Shown in pieces: positions 9,163-20,108 of a DNA stretch of 64,000 nt. Below the pieces are notes generated by a model. It worked only from the letters and a program-made list of their open reading frames with translations, was not told the origin of the DNA and did no database searches. This DNA is from an uncultured Acidimicrobiales bacterium (GTDB lineage Bacteria > Actinomycetota > Acidimicrobiia > Acidimicrobiales > SZUA-35): assembly GCA_937925335.1 (NCBI GenBank), contig CALEWY010000044.1, positions 1-64,000 on the forward strand, read 5' to 3'. Made by a program: the position numbers and the translations under genes. How positions within the stretch are numbered: position 1 is the stretch's first letter; each line of letters opens with the position of its first letter.

Positions 9163-9761
9163 GAGGGAACTCCGGAAGGGGTCAGCGAGCGGATTGCAGA
9201 GATGAGAAGTCGATGTTCGACAGCGTGCAGGCGGGTTGCGAACGATTCGAGGGTGTCGTCGGCGCTGAAAGGCACCACCTCGACGGCGATGACGGGGCCA
9301 TCGTCGACCCCTTCGTCTGGCACGTGGTGCACCATCACGCCCGATTCGGTGATCTCGCCAGCCTGCCACGCGGCAAACGCCCGCTCGATGGCTTCGAGAC
9401 CGGGGAAGGTGTCGGGGAGCGCCGGGTGCAGGTTGATCGCATCGAAGCGATCGAGGAAGACCGAACTCAGCAGCCGCATGAAACCAGCGAGCACGACCAA
9501 ATCGGGTTCGAACTGCTCGACCGCCTCGACGAGCCGAGCGTCGTAGTCTCGACGGGCCTCTGCACGCTCTCGTTCGAGCACGACCGTTGGAACACCCGCT
9601 CGTTCGGCTCTCGCAAGGCCGCCCGCATCGGCGATGTTTGCGATGACTCCAACAACCTCGGCGTCGAGATGATCAGGGTGCGATGACTCGAGCGCACTTG
9701 CGTCGAGAATCGCTTGAAGATTGGTCCCTCCCCCAGAGATCAAGACGACGAGGCGGGTCAT
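9159..9761 (-). CDS. purN: Phosphoribosylglycinamide formyltransferase
   Basis: [20 protein letters not shown]...[38 protein letters not shown]...[19 protein letters not shown]. Confidence 0.93.
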   Translation of the reverse strand: MTRLVVLISGGGTNLQAILDASALESSHPDHLDAEVVGVIANIADAGGLARAERAGVPTVVLERERAEARRDYDARLVEAVEQFEPDLVVLAGFMRLLSSVFLDRFDAINLHPALPDTFPGLEAIERAFAAWQAGEITESGVMVHHVPDEGVDDGPVIAVEVVPFSADDTLESFATRLHAVEHRLLISAIRSLTPSGVPS

Positions 9762-12052
9762 GTCAGCGTGACACCTTCGCCATCGACAACGTGGCCGAGT
9801 GTGAAGACGTCTTCAGGGACCGCAGCGATGAACGCGTCGACTTCGGACGGAGCGACGACCGCGACCATGCCGATGCCCATGTTGAAGATGCGGTGCGCTT
9901 CTTCGAGCCCGATCCGTGCCTCGGAGGCCAACCACTCGAACAGCGGTGGCGTCTTCCAGGTTGACGTGTCGACCTCGGCGCCGAGGTCGGGTGGCAAGCA
10001 GCGTGGAATGTTGTCGCTGAACCCGCCGCCGGTGAGGTGAGCGAGCGCCTTCACGAGCACTCGATCGCCGGTCAGGCCAAGCGTCGCGGCAAGCGGGGCG
10101 AGGTAGGAACGGTGCGGCGCGAGCAGTGCTTCACCGAGCGGAACGTCGGTGCCGGGCACGTTGCGTTCGTAGCCGTAGGACGCTCCGAGCTTGCGAGCGA
10201 GTGAATAGCCGTTGGTGTGCAGCCCGCTCGATACGAGGCCGAGCAGCACATCGCCAGCGGCAATGTCAGCGGTGGGGAGCAGCTTCGACCGGTCGACAAC
10301 ACCAACCATCGTTCCCGCGACGTCCACACCGCCGGGGAGGATCAGGTCGGGAACCTCGGCGGTTTCGCCGCCGAGCAAGACGCACGAGTTCTCAACACAA
10401 GCGGCGGTCATCGATCGAACCACACGGCCGACAATGTCTGGATCGATCTTGCCGGCCGAGATCGTGTCGAGCATGAACAGTGGCTTGGCGCCCTGCACCA
10501 ACACATCATTGACACCGTGGTTGACGATGTCGGCTCCGATGTTGTCCCACATGTCGAGCTCAGCAGCGAGCACGGTCTTGGTGCCGCAAGTGTCGGTCGA
10601 GCTGACGAGTAACGGATGCTCGAGGCCGAGGTTGGCCATGTCGAACACGCCACCGAAGCTGCCAACACCCGCAACGACTCGATCGTTGTGCGTGGCCTTC
10701 ACGGCGTCAGCGATCTGCTCGATGGCTTCGTCACCAGCGGAAAAGCTCACGCCGGCTCGCGAGTAGGCATCACCCGATGCCCGCTCGGGACAGTGGCGCC
10801 AGCCGATGTCGGACCGAGCGAACAGGCCATCGCTGGCCGTGATCTGGTCGGCGACGGCGTAGGCGTTCGTGAGTGCCGCAGAAAGGTCAGTGCCGGTCGC
10901 AACGACATTCATGACTCGGCCGCCGGCCGACACGACGTTGCCGTCGCTCATCGCCGTTCCGGCATGGACGATTTGGACCGAACCAGCTTCCGCTGCGCTC
11001 AGATCAACATCGGGAATCACAACACCCGCTCGTGGTGTGCCGGGGTAGCCCTCGGCGCACACCACGACGGTGGCGGCGGTCCGATCGGCGATCGAGAAGT
11101 CGACCGATGCAAGCGTGCCGTCGATGCAGGCGTCGATGACATCGACGATGTCGGTCTCGAGCAGCGGCAGAAGCACCTGCGCTTCAGGATCACCAAACCG
11201 GCAGTTGTATTCGACGAGGCGGGGCCCGTCGGCTGTGAGCATGAGGCCGGCGTAGAGCATGCCGACGTAGGGCGAACCGTCGGCCTCCATTGCGTCGACC
11301 GTCTTTTGCACGAACCGGTCGACGAGATCGGCCATGAGCTCATCGCCATGTCCAGGCACGGGAGCGAAGGCGCCCATGCCGCCGGTGTTGAGGCCGGTAT
11401 CTGCTTCGCCGACGCGCTTGTGGTCTTGCGCTGCGGGTAGGGCTCGCACCGTCGTGCCGTCGCTGAAGGCGATCAGCGAGAGTTCCTCACCCTCCATGCG
11501 CTCCTCGAGCACGATGGTCGCCTGATCGTCGGACAACATGTCGAAGATGGCTCGTTCGGTCTCGACGCGGTCTTCGGGAACGACCACACCCTTGCCGGCG
11601 GCGAGGCCATCAGCCTTGACGACGACCGGAGCATCGAGCGCGTCGAGCCAGCTGATCGCGGTGTCGACCTCGGCGAACGACGCACAGCGCGGTCCGGGGA
11701 TTCCATGACGGCTCGCGAACTCCCGCGTGAACCACTTCGAGCCTTCGAGTTGGGCGGCTGCTGCGGTCGGCCCAAAGGCCTTGACGCCAGCGGCGGAAAG
11801 ATCATCGACGAGGCCGGCGACGAGAGGCACCTCGGGGCCGACGACGACGAGATCGACGTCGGATTCGTGGCAGTACGCGACGACAGCTGCGTGATCCGCA
11901 ACATCGAGCGAGACGTTGTTGGCCGCAGTGCCGGCATTGCCCGGTGCGACGTGGAGCGTCACGTCATGGCGCGAGGCAAGGATCGAGTTTGCGAGCGCAT
12001 GCTCCCGGCCGCCGGAGCCGATCAGGAGAACGGTTCGTTTCGAGTCGGTCAT
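9758..12052 (-). CDS. Bifunctional GAR synthetase (PurD) / AIR synthetase (PurM) fusion
   Basis: 764 aa: N-half [16 protein letters not shown]...[15 protein letters not shown]...[20 protein letters not shown] (PurD); C-half [18 protein letters not shown]...[11 protein letters not shown]...[13 protein letters not shown]...[15 protein letters not shown] (PurM). Confidence 0.93.
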   Translation of the reverse strand: MTDSKRTVLLIGSGGREHALANSILASRHDVTLHVAPGNAGTAANNVSLDVADHAAVVAYCHESDVDLVVVGPEVPLVAGLVDDLSAAGVKAFGPTAAAAQLEGSKWFTREFASRHGIPGPRCASFAEVDTAISWLDALDAPVVVKADGLAAGKGVVVPEDRVETERAIFDMLSDDQATIVLEERMEGEELSLIAFSDGTTVRALPAAQDHKRVGEADTGLNTGGMGAFAPVPGHGDELMADLVDRFVQKTVDAMEADGSPYVGMLYAGLMLTADGPRLVEYNCRFGDPEAQVLLPLLETDIVDVIDACIDGTLASVDFSIADRTAATVVVCAEGYPGTPRAGVVIPDVDLSAAEAGSVQIVHAGTAMSDGNVVSAGGRVMNVVATGTDLSAALTNAYAVADQITASDGLFARSDIGWRHCPERASGDAYSRAGVSFSAGDEAIEQIADAVKATHNDRVVAGVGSFGGVFDMANLGLEHPLLVSSTDTCGTKTVLAAELDMWDNIGADIVNHGVNDVLVQGAKPLFMLDTISAGKIDPDIVGRVVRSMTAACVENSCVLLGGETAEVPDLILPGGVDVAGTMVGVVDRSKLLPTADIAAGDVLLGLVSSGLHTNGYSLARKLGASYGYERNVPGTDVPLGEALLAPHRSYLAPLAATLGLTGDRVLVKALAHLTGGGFSDNIPRCLPPDLGAEVDTSTWKTPPLFEWLASEARIGLEEAHRIFNMGIGMVAVVAPSEVDAFIAAVPEDVFTLGHVVDGEGVTLT

Positions 12053-13479
12053 CCGAGCACTCCATCAAATCGCTGCTTCGGGGCAAGGCTGAGCTGGACC
12101 GGAACCGGGTAGGAACCGGTGAAGCACGCGTTGCAGTAGCCATCGTCTCGACCGAGGGCTTTCATCATCCGTTCGACGGACAAGAACCCGAGGCTGTCAG
12201 CACCGATGTGTGCACCGATCTCAGCGACGCCGAGTTGCGCGGCGATCAACTCATCGGTGGTGCCCATGTCGACACCGAAGAAACAGGGGTGTGCGATCGG
12301 TGGGCAGGTAACGCGCATGTGTACTTCGGTCGCTCCGGCATCGCGCACCATTCGAATCAACGGACCGGAGGTTGTGCCGCGCACGATCGAGTCGTCGATC
12401 ACGATGACTCGTTTGCCGCGGATGTTCTCTTCGAGCATGTTGAATTTGAGCTTCACACCCTGGCGGCGGAGCTCGTCGGTTGGCTCGATGAACGTTCGTC
12501 CGATGTAACGGTTCTTCACGAACCCCTCGTTGTAGACAATGCCCGAGGTGGCCGCATAGCCAATCGCAGCGGGGGTTGAAGAGTCCGGCACGGGGATCAC
12601 GACGTCAGCGTCCACGGGGTGTTCACGAGCGAGTTCTTCGCCGAGGCGCTGGCGAGCTTGGTGGACCGAGAGTCCATCCCAGACGGCATCCGGTCGGGAG
12701 AAATAGATGTGCTCGAATGTGCAGCGAGCTTGTTCGTTCTTTGGTTCGACCACTCGGTGCGAACGCGTCAGTTGGCCCTGTAACACGACGATCTCGCCGG
12801 GCTCGATCTCCCGGATCTGATCACAACCGAGCGTTTGGAGGGCACCGGTTTCCGACGCCACCGCGTGGCCGCCGGAGGGGAGGCGCCCCATCGACAGCGG
12901 ACGGAAGCCCCATGGGTCACGGGCCGCGATCACCTTCGTCGCAGAGATGACAACGAGCGAGAACGCACCCGTCCACTGCGGCATCACGTTTGCGAGCCGT
13001 TCTTCCCACGTGTCGCCTTCGGAGGCGGCCAGCATGAGCGCGATCACTTCGGAGTCGGATGACGACTGCAGGCCTGCGCCTCGTTCGAGCAGTTTCGAAC
13101 GGAGTTGATCGGTGTTCACCAGGTTGCCGTTGTGGGCAACGCCGAGTGGGCCGTGCATGGTCTCGACCACGTAAGGCTGGACGTTGCGCTCGGAGTTGGC
13201 ACCGGTCGTGCTGTAGCGGGTGTGCCCGATCGCCAGCCCACCGACGAGCGGGTCGAGCTTGCCCGAACCGAACGCCTGGCTGACGAGGCCTTGGTCCTTG
13301 TGAAGGCGAACGACCTGACCGTCAGAAGCAGCGATACCGGCTGCCTCTTGGCCACGGTGCTGCAACGCATAGAGGCCGAAGAACGCCATACGTGCGGCAT
13401 CCGAGTTCGCCGAAATACCAACGACGCCGCATTCCTCCTTCGGTTGGTCGAGATCGGATGAGTGCGTCGAGGAGGTCAT
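12049..13479 (-). CDS. purF: Amidophosphoribosyltransferase
   Basis: EECGVVGISANSDAARMAFFGLYALQHRGQEAAGIAASDG...VVIPVPDSSTPAAIGYA...RVIVIDDSIVRGTTSGPLIRM. Confidence 0.95.
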   Translation of the reverse strand: MTSSTHSSDLDQPKEECGVVGISANSDAARMAFFGLYALQHRGQEAAGIAASDGQVVRLHKDQGLVSQAFGSGKLDPLVGGLAIGHTRYSTTGANSERNVQPYVVETMHGPLGVAHNGNLVNTDQLRSKLLERGAGLQSSSDSEVIALMLAASEGDTWEERLANVMPQWTGAFSLVVISATKVIAARDPWGFRPLSMGRLPSGGHAVASETGALQTLGCDQIREIEPGEIVVLQGQLTRSHRVVEPKNEQARCTFEHIYFSRPDAVWDGLSVHQARQRLGEELAREHPVDADVVIPVPDSSTPAAIGYAATSGIVYNEGFVKNRYIGRTFIEPTDELRRQGVKLKFNMLEENIRGKRVIVIDDSIVRGTTSGPLIRMVRDAGATEVHMRVTCPPIAHPCFFGVDMGTTDELIAAQLGVAEIGAHIGADSLGFLSVERMMKALGRDDGYCNACFTGSYPVPVQLSLAPKQRFDGVLG

Positions 13480-14444
13480 GCGAGAGACTCCGAGATATTG
13501 GCTTGGATGCGGGGTTCGATCGGATGATCGCCAGGCACGAATGTTTGGCCTGTGATGCGTTCATACAATTCGATGTAGCGCTCTGAGGTTTGTGTCCAGA
13601 TCGCTGGGTCGAGATCCGGTGGCGTGCCGTCTCCCGAGTAGCCGGCCGCCTTGAGGGCAAGACGGACAGGTTCTTTGTCGAAGCCTTCGGGGGCGAGTCC
13701 TGCGGCGAGGCGATCGTCGAGTCCGTCGGCGTTCCAGTAGCGAGATGAGTCGGGTGTGTGCATCTCGTCGATGATCAAGAGATTGCCGTCAGCGTCGAGG
13801 CCGAACTCGTACTTGGTGTCGGCGAGGATGAAGCCAGCGCCGGATGCGATCTCGGAACCGCGAGCGAAGAGTTCGTGAGCCACCCGCTGAATCTCGACCC
13901 AGAGGTCGGGTTCGAGGATTCCCTGCGAGACGACGTCGGCAGGTGTGATCGGCTCATCATGATCACCTGCCTGCGCCTTGGTGGTCGGAGTGATGATCGG
14001 CTCAGGCAGTTCGCCGTGTGGAGTGAGCCCGTCAGGAAACTCATAGCCGTAGATCGTTCGATCGCCGGCGAGGTATCGGGGCAGGACGGCCGTGGATGTC
14101 GAGCCGGTCAGCCGGGCCCGCACAACAACTTCAACCGGCAGGGTCTGAGCCTCGATCGCAATCAGTGCGTTCGGATCGGGCATCGAGATGACGTGGTTGG
14201 CGACGATGTCCTTCGTCGTCTCAAACCACCATGCTGCGAGCTGGTTCAGCACTTGGCCCTTGTGGGGCACGTGGCCGATGATCCGGTCGAATGCGCTCAA
14301 CCGATCGGTGGTGACGAGGAGCCGGCGACCGCCATCGATCGGCCAGGCAGCACGTACCTTGCCCGAGAATTTTGCGCCAACGTTCGGGAGCGAGGTCGGG
14401 ACGTCAAAGTCCGTCAAAACGCCCGTCTGGGCATCGTTGTGCAC
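13476..14444 (-). CDS. purC: Phosphoribosylaminoimidazole-succinocarboxamide synthase
   Basis: GAKFSGKVRAAWPIDGGRRLLVTTDRLSAFDRIIGHVPHKGQVLNQLAAWWFE...SGAGFILADTKYEFGLDADGNLLIIDEMHTPDSSRYW. GTG start at 14444 is a guess; other in-frame GTG/TTG lie slightly upstream. Confidence 0.9.
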   Translation of the reverse strand: MHNDAQTGVLTDFDVPTSLPNVGAKFSGKVRAAWPIDGGRRLLVTTDRLSAFDRIIGHVPHKGQVLNQLAAWWFETTKDIVANHVISMPDPNALIAIEAQTLPVEVVVRARLTGSTSTAVLPRYLAGDRTIYGYEFPDGLTPHGELPEPIITPTTKAQAGDHDEPITPADVVSQGILEPDLWVEIQRVAHELFARGSEIASGAGFILADTKYEFGLDADGNLLIIDEMHTPDSSRYWNADGLDDRLAAGLAPEGFDKEPVRLALKAAGYSGDGTPPDLDPAIWTQTSERYIELYERITGQTFVPGDHPIEPRIQANISESLA

Positions 14445-14535
14445 GCGACTTTCGGACACGCCGTCTGCCTCCACGGACAAGAGTCTGTCTGGCTCAGCTA
14501 CCGAACGCGCCGAATGTCCGAGAAAAATCTCGGCA

Positions 14536-15603
14536 TCACCCAATTCGAGTGACGTGGCCCATCTTGCGACCCGCTCGAGCCTCGGACTTTCCATAGAGAT
14601 GGACCACGGATCCCGGTTCGGTGAGGAGCGCGCCGACTCGGTCGACATCGTCGCCGATGAGGTTCTCCATGACACAGTCGGCCGTCCGTGTCGGTGCCAC
14701 GAGCGGAGCGCCAGTGATCGCTCGGATGTGCTGCTCGAACTGATCGGGGCTGCAGACGGCCTCGGTCCAGTGGCCCGAGTTGTGGACTCGAGGAGCGAAC
14801 TCATTGGCGAGCACAGAACCGTCAGCCAACACGAAAAGTTCGAGGCCAAGGACACCGACGTACTCGAGCGCATCGGCCAGCGTGACAGCCGCTGAACGAG
14901 CCGCCTTGAGCGTCTCGTCGCTCACACCAGCTGGCACGGTGGAGGTGGCCAAGATGCCCGCTCGGTGCACGTTGCGAGCTGGTTCGAAACACGCCGTCTG
15001 GCCATCGATGGACCGTGCGCAGATCACCGAGATCTCACACTCGAAGTCGATGATCCCTTCTGCGATCGCGGCGACGCCGCCGAGCTGATCGAACGTGTTG
15101 CCGACGATCGCGTCAGCATCATCGATCCGCAGCTGGCCTTTGCCGTCGTAGCCGCCTCGTCGTGTCTTCAGAATCGCTCGCCCACCGACCGCTTCGACCG
15201 CACCGGCAACATCATCTTGCGAGTCGATCTCAGCGAACGGCGCCGTCGCGATGTCGAGGTCGTTCAAGAAGCGCTTTTCGACGAGTCGATCTTGCGCCAT
15301 CTCGAGCGCCTTCGGAAGCGGACGGACCGGCGAGCGTTCACCGAGCCGAGCAACACCCTCCACAGGCACGTTTTCGAATTCGTACGTGATCACGTCGCAG
15401 CGCTGCGCGAGTTCGGCGAGAGCCGTGGGGTTGTCGTAGTCGGCGATGATCCGGGCATCGGCAACCTGACCAGCCGGCGAATCGGACGCCGGGTCGAGGA
15501 TGATCACGTGGAACCCGAGGCGGGCAGCCGCCATCGCCAGCATCCGGCCGAGTTGGCCGCCACCGATGATTCCGATCGTCGCTCCGATTGGGAGTGCGGT
15601 CAT
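14536..15603 (-). CDS. purK: 5-(carboxyamino)imidazole ribonucleotide synthase
   Basis: MTALPIGATIGIIGGGQLGRMLAMAAARLGFHVIILDP...LKTRRGGYDGKGQ...NEFAPRVHNSGHWTEAVCSPDQFEQHIRAI. Confidence 0.94.
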   Translation of the reverse strand: MTALPIGATIGIIGGGQLGRMLAMAAARLGFHVIILDPASDSPAGQVADARIIADYDNPTALAELAQRCDVITYEFENVPVEGVARLGERSPVRPLPKALEMAQDRLVEKRFLNDLDIATAPFAEIDSQDDVAGAVEAVGGRAILKTRRGGYDGKGQLRIDDADAIVGNTFDQLGGVAAIAEGIIDFECEISVICARSIDGQTACFEPARNVHRAGILATSTVPAGVSDETLKAARSAAVTLADALEYVGVLGLELFVLADGSVLANEFAPRVHNSGHWTEAVCSPDQFEQHIRAITGAPLVAPTRTADCVMENLIGDDVDRVGALLTEPGSVVHLYGKSEARAGRKMGHVTRIG

Positions 15604-15613
15604 CGCTCGGCGC

Positions 15614-16105
15614 TCATGCCTCGTCGGAGGGACGTGCGGCAACCGCCGCTGTGCGAGCGGCGCGCCAGGCGTCGAGGCGCTTGGCGAGTTCTGGATCCTG
15701 GAGGGCGAGGACAGCAGCGGCGAGCAGGCCGGCATTTGTCGCCCCCGCCTTGCCGATCGCCAGCGTCCCCACAGGAACACCTGCTGGCATCTGCACGATC
15801 GAGAGCAACGAGTCCTCACCGGAAAGCGCCCTCGACTCAACCGGCACACCAAAGACGGGAAGTGGCGTGAGCGAGGCGGTCATTCCGGGAAGATGAGCGG
15901 CGCCGCCAGCACCGGCGATGATCACCTGCACGCCATCGGCCTTCGCCTGCTTGGCGAAGTCATACATCCGCTCAGGCGTTCGGTGGGCCGAGACGATCTG
16001 AGCGTCGTGGCCGACCCCGAGCTCGTCGAGAACGTCGGCGGCGTGGCGCATCGTGGGCCAGTCGGACTGGCTTCCCATGAGAATGGCGACTGGTGCTGCG
16101 GTCAC
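15614..16105 (-). CDS. purE: 5-(carboxyamino)imidazole ribonucleotide mutase
   Basis: [73 protein letters not shown]. Confidence 0.95.
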   Translation of the reverse strand: MTAAPVAILMGSQSDWPTMRHAADVLDELGVGHDAQIVSAHRTPERMYDFAKQAKADGVQVIIAGAGGAAHLPGMTASLTPLPVFGVPVESRALSGEDSLLSIVQMPAGVPVGTLAIGKAGATNAGLLAAAVLALQDPELAKRLDAWRAARTAAVAARPSDEA

Positions 16106-16223
16106 CGGTCGATCTTATGGGAGTCGGCATGACTTGCCAGCGCTTCGTTGCTCTCGTTCGGCGCGGTGGTCACCCGGGGGTGGATTCGTTCGTGCGAGTC
16201 GGCGTCGATAACGTTCGTCGCCA

Positions 16224-17621
16224 ATGACCTCCGCCTCGCCAACTGTGGCGCGCCCTGAGCGCCAACCATCGCTGATCATCATGGTGGTGGCCGGAAGCTT
16301 GATCGCCGCGTTGGCGCTGGGGGTCCGAGCAACATTCGGGCTGTTCATCGACCCGATCACCGATTCGATCGGTGTCAGCAAGGGCACGATCGGGCTGGCG
16401 ATCGCCATCCAAAACCTGATGTGGGGCCTGTCGCAGCCCTTCGCTGGTGCGGTGGCCGATCGATTCGGCACGGCGCGGGTGTTGGCCGTTGGCGCCGTTG
16501 GCTACGTCGGCGGCATCGTGATCATGTCGCAGGCGACGTCGGGCGCCGACCTGTTGGTGTCGGGATTCGTGATCGGGGTCGCTACCGGCGCAGCGAGCTT
16601 CGCCGTGGTGCTGGCCGCGATCGGGCGCGTCGCTTCAGACGAGAAACGTTCGATGGCTCTGGGTGTCACCACGGCAATGGGTTCGGTCGGGCAGATCGCC
16701 TTGCTGCCGCTCACCCGATGGCTCCTCGATCGCAATGACTGGCAGATGGTGCTCCAGGTCCTGGCGGCCGTGGCTGCGGTCATCATGATCGCCACGCCGT
16801 TCCTGCGGACGATGCGGCCGAACAGCGAAGAGGGCACGCAGGAGTCGGCTGCGGCGCCGAGCGTTTCACTGCGCCAGGAGCTCCGACGGGCGGCGAGTTC
16901 GCGGTCGTACGTTTTGTTGAACGCCGCGTTCTTCGTGTGCGGGTTCCACGTGACGTTTATCGCGACGCATCTTCCCGGCTACGTCAACCAGCTCGATCAA
17001 CCCGGTTCGACCGCATCGACGGCTTTGGCGCTGGTTGGCCTGTTCAACATCGCCGGATCGTTAGCCGCTGGATACCTCGGGTCTCGCCATTCGAAGACGA
17101 ATCTCTTGGCCGGCATCTACTTCGGTCGGGCCGTGGTGATCAGCGTCTTCTTGTTGGCGCCGAAGAGCGCCGGGGCGACGATCGTGTTCGGTGCGGCGAT
17201 GGGCGTGCTGTGGCTGTCGACGGTGCCGTTGACGTCGGGCATCGTGGCTCAGCAGTTCGGAACCCAGCACGCTGGCACGTTGTTCGGCGTCGTCTTTCTC
17301 TCGCACCAGCTCGGTGCATTTTTGGGCGCGTGGCTCGGCGGCGAACTCGCCGATGCGACGAACAGCTACGTCTCGTCGTGGTGGATCGCGATCGCGCTCG
17401 GACTGTTTGCCACCGTGATGCATCTGCTGATCGACGAGGGCCCGGTTCCCGAGCCGCCGCCACCAGCCGAGCGTGGTCTCCGTATCTCGCCGGCCGGCGG
17501 AGTCGCCGCCATTGCCCTGGTCGCCGGTTCCGCCGCAGCCGTCGCACCCGCTCGAGCCACCGCCGAGTCGACCCTCGACACCCCCGCCATCTTCTGCCCC
17601 ATCGCTGGCACCCACTCCTAG
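16224..17621 (+). CDS. MFS transporter
   Basis: 465 aa, ~12 TM segments, RATFGLFIDPITDSIGVSKGTIGLAIAIQNLMWGLSQPFAGAVADRFG. Confidence 0.85.
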   Translation: MTSASPTVARPERQPSLIIMVVAGSLIAALALGVRATFGLFIDPITDSIGVSKGTIGLAIAIQNLMWGLSQPFAGAVADRFGTARVLAVGAVGYVGGIVIMSQATSGADLLVSGFVIGVATGAASFAVVLAAIGRVASDEKRSMALGVTTAMGSVGQIALLPLTRWLLDRNDWQMVLQVLAAVAAVIMIATPFLRTMRPNSEEGTQESAAAPSVSLRQELRRAASSRSYVLLNAAFFVCGFHVTFIATHLPGYVNQLDQPGSTASTALALVGLFNIAGSLAAGYLGSRHSKTNLLAGIYFGRAVVISVFLLAPKSAGATIVFGAAMGVLWLSTVPLTSGIVAQQFGTQHAGTLFGVVFLSHQLGAFLGAWLGGELADATNSYVSSWWIAIALGLFATVMHLLIDEGPVPEPPPPAERGLRISPAGGVAAIALVAGSAAAVAPARATAESTLDTPAIFCPIAGTHS

Positions 17622-17648
17622 GGGATTGAGACGCGGACCCAAGGAGGG

Positions 17649-18875
17649 CTACTTCAGGGTGAAGGTGACGGGGAGGCGCTTGATGCCGTTGATGAAGCTC
17701 GACCACACGTGCTCGACATCACCAGCCATCTCGATCGTGTCGATTCGCTTCACCATCTCGGCGAGCATCGCCTTGGTTTCGAGCCGAGCGAGGTGGGCGC
17801 CAAGGCAGAAGTGCGCACCCATGCCGAATGCGATCTGGGGGTTCGGCGATCGGGTGATGTCGAATCGGAACGGATCCTCGAACACTCGCTCATCACGGTT
17901 CGCTGACAGATACATCAGCGCAACCTTCTCACCGACTTCAAGACGCTGCCCATGCAGCTCGGTCGGTGTGTGCACCGTTCGGCTCATGTAGTTGACGGGC
18001 GACGCCCAACGAGTGATCTCCTCAACCGCACCGTCGAGGTGCGTCTCAGGGTCAGACTTCAACAACTCCCACTGGTCGGGGTTCTCGGCGAGTGCGTTCA
18101 CGCCCCACGAGATGTTGTTGCGCGTCGTCTCGTTGCCAGCGACGAACAACAGCACCACGTAACCGACGTACTCCTGCTGTGTGAGCTCGCCGCTCGCAAT
18201 CTGTTGCGCCAACACGGTTGCGATGTCGTCCTGGGGATCTGCGGCGCGCTTTTCGGCAAGGTCCATCGCGTAGCCAGCCATCTCCCGCATTGCCTGATCG
18301 CGAGCGTCCGCCGTCGGCGAATACTCCGGATCCAGATTCGAGATCGTTGCGTTGCTCCACCGCAAGAGCTGATCGTGATCGTCGGCCGGTGTGCCCATCA
18401 GCTCGACGATCGCCGCCATTGGGAACTCGACGGAGAGCAACTCGACGACGTCGAACGTGTTCGTCTCGAGTGCTTCGTCGAGAATGCGGCCGGCCAGTGC
18501 GTGGTAGTGCTCGGTGTAGCGGCGAACCACCTTTGGTGTGAACCGTCGCGACGCCATCAACCGCATCTCGGTGTGGCGCGGGCGATCGACCATCAGGAGG
18601 TGGGTGAGCTCGTCGGGGCGGTGGTCGTTGCGAAGGTTGTGACCCTCGAAGTTGCCGAAGTGGTCGAGGTCGGTGCTCACGGCCTTGACGTCTTCGTGAC
18701 GGGTGACCACCCATGACTCACCGATCATCACCGGGTCGACGATCGTCTGCTTGAAGAGCGGCTCATTGTCACGCAGCCACTTCATCGCGTCGTGATTCGG
18801 ACCGTCGACATAGGCCATGTTCGACAAGACGTCGATGTCGGTCGACGACGTGATCTCGGGCTCGGTGGTGGTCAT
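17649..18875 (-). CDS. Cytochrome P450
   Basis: LLFVAGNETTRNNISWG (I-helix), haem loop FGMGAHFCLGAHLARLE. Confidence 0.93.
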   Translation of the reverse strand: MTTTEPEITSSTDIDVLSNMAYVDGPNHDAMKWLRDNEPLFKQTIVDPVMIGESWVVTRHEDVKAVSTDLDHFGNFEGHNLRNDHRPDELTHLLMVDRPRHTEMRLMASRRFTPKVVRRYTEHYHALAGRILDEALETNTFDVVELLSVEFPMAAIVELMGTPADDHDQLLRWSNATISNLDPEYSPTADARDQAMREMAGYAMDLAEKRAADPQDDIATVLAQQIASGELTQQEYVGYVVLLFVAGNETTRNNISWGVNALAENPDQWELLKSDPETHLDGAVEEITRWASPVNYMSRTVHTPTELHGQRLEVGEKVALMYLSANRDERVFEDPFRFDITRSPNPQIAFGMGAHFCLGAHLARLETKAMLAEMVKRIDTIEMAGDVEHVWSSFINGIKRLPVTFTLK

Positions 18876-18881
18876 AGCTAT

Positions 18882-19403
18882 CTATTTGACGACAGCATGC
18901 GGGTGACGTGCAACTGCGTCCTGCACCCGCTCATCGTGATTCGCCATGATGTCGAGGTTGGCCATGTCGTCGAAACGGACCCAATCCACGTCGATCGTCT
19001 CGTCACTCAGGCCAAGCTCTCCGCCCGTCGCGACCGCCTCGAAACACAGCGCGAGGTACTGCACCGTGTTGCCATCTGGATAACGCGTCACCCGGTCTGG
19101 TGTGCTGTAGACACCGACGAGCCGCGTCACCTCAACCACCAGCCCCGTCTCCTCGAACACCTCGCGAATCGCCGCCTCGGGAGCGCTCTCCCCTGCATCC
19201 ATCGCTCCGCCGGGCAGACACCACAATCCGTTGTCGGTGCGGCGGGTGAGCAGCACGCGCTGACGAGGTGCGTCGAGCACAACGGCTGCGCAGCCGACGC
19301 GAAGCTCGGCGGTTTTGCCGATTCGATCGCCGTACAAGATCTCGGTTTTGGTTCCCTCGACTGGCCAGCCGTCGTCGACTTGGTTCCCTCCAGCGTTACT
19401 CAT
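18882..19403 (-). CDS. NUDIX hydrolase
   Basis: GGAMDAGESAPEAAIREVFEETGL Nudix box; ATGA overlap with the upstream nitroreductase. Confidence 0.88.
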   Translation of the reverse strand: MSNAGGNQVDDGWPVEGTKTEILYGDRIGKTAELRVGCAAVVLDAPRQRVLLTRRTDNGLWCLPGGAMDAGESAPEAAIREVFEETGLVVEVTRLVGVYSTPDRVTRYPDGNTVQYLALCFEAVATGGELGLSDETIDVDWVRFDDMANLDIMANHDERVQDAVARHPHAVVK

Positions 19404-20095
19404 TCCCAACTGCTCCCAAACGTGTCTCGATAGGCCATCTTTGTCGGGGGCAGCCGGGTGATGGGCCCGTGCCCCTTCCCGACCGGATAACCGATCGGGA
19501 CCATTCCTACTGTTGCCCACTCGGGTGGGATCTCCAGCGCGGCTCGAACCTCGTCTTCTTTCAAGCAGTGCAGCGTGGTGAGTGTGCAGCCAAGGCCCTC
19601 GGCGACACAGGCCAACATCGCGTTCTGCACCGCCGGGTAGACCGAACCACCACCGACCATAGAGATGCGATCGAGCTTCGCATCGGTGATCGCCATCCGC
19701 CGGGGGTCAGCGCAAAAGATCAAGATCGCCGGCGCTTCGGCCAAGTGCTCCGCCAGGTAGTCACCAGCGGCGGCGACACGCTTCCACTTGTCGAGCTCAT
19801 CGGCCGGCAAGCCGCTGACTCGAGCCAAGAAACCTTCCACATAGATCGCCCATTCGGGCCCGTAGATGTCGGCAAGCGCCTGCTTACGAGCGGCGTCTTC
19901 AACGACGATCACGCGCCACGGCTGTTGATTGCCACCGGTCGGGGCCCAACACGCAGCCTGGAGCACGCGCTCCATCACATCGTGCGGAATCGGGTCGGGC
20001 TTCAAACGGCGAACCGCTCGGAGCGTGCTCATCACCTCATAGAGGTCGCTCGGTCCGTTCGGCTCAGCATTCGACATCTCGCCAGTGTGGCTCAA
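19400..20095 (-). CDS. Nitroreductase family protein
   Basis: LYEVMSTLRAVRRLKPDPIPHDVMERVLQAACWAPTGGNQQPWRVIVV...QNAMLACVAEGLGCTLTT. Confidence 0.88.
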   Translation of the reverse strand: MSHTGEMSNAEPNGPSDLYEVMSTLRAVRRLKPDPIPHDVMERVLQAACWAPTGGNQQPWRVIVVEDAARKQALADIYGPEWAIYVEGFLARVSGLPADELDKWKRVAAAGDYLAEHLAEAPAILIFCADPRRMAITDAKLDRISMVGGGSVYPAVQNAMLACVAEGLGCTLTTLHCLKEDEVRAALEIPPEWATVGMVPIGYPVGKGHGPITRLPPTKMAYRDTFGSSWE

Positions 20096-20108
20096 TCCAC
20101 GGGAAACG

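Noticed and set aside
14445-14873. N-terminal extension of the purC ORF
   Set aside because: Its upstream part overlaps purK on the same strand in another frame and is Ser-rich; PurC homology begins near 14410.
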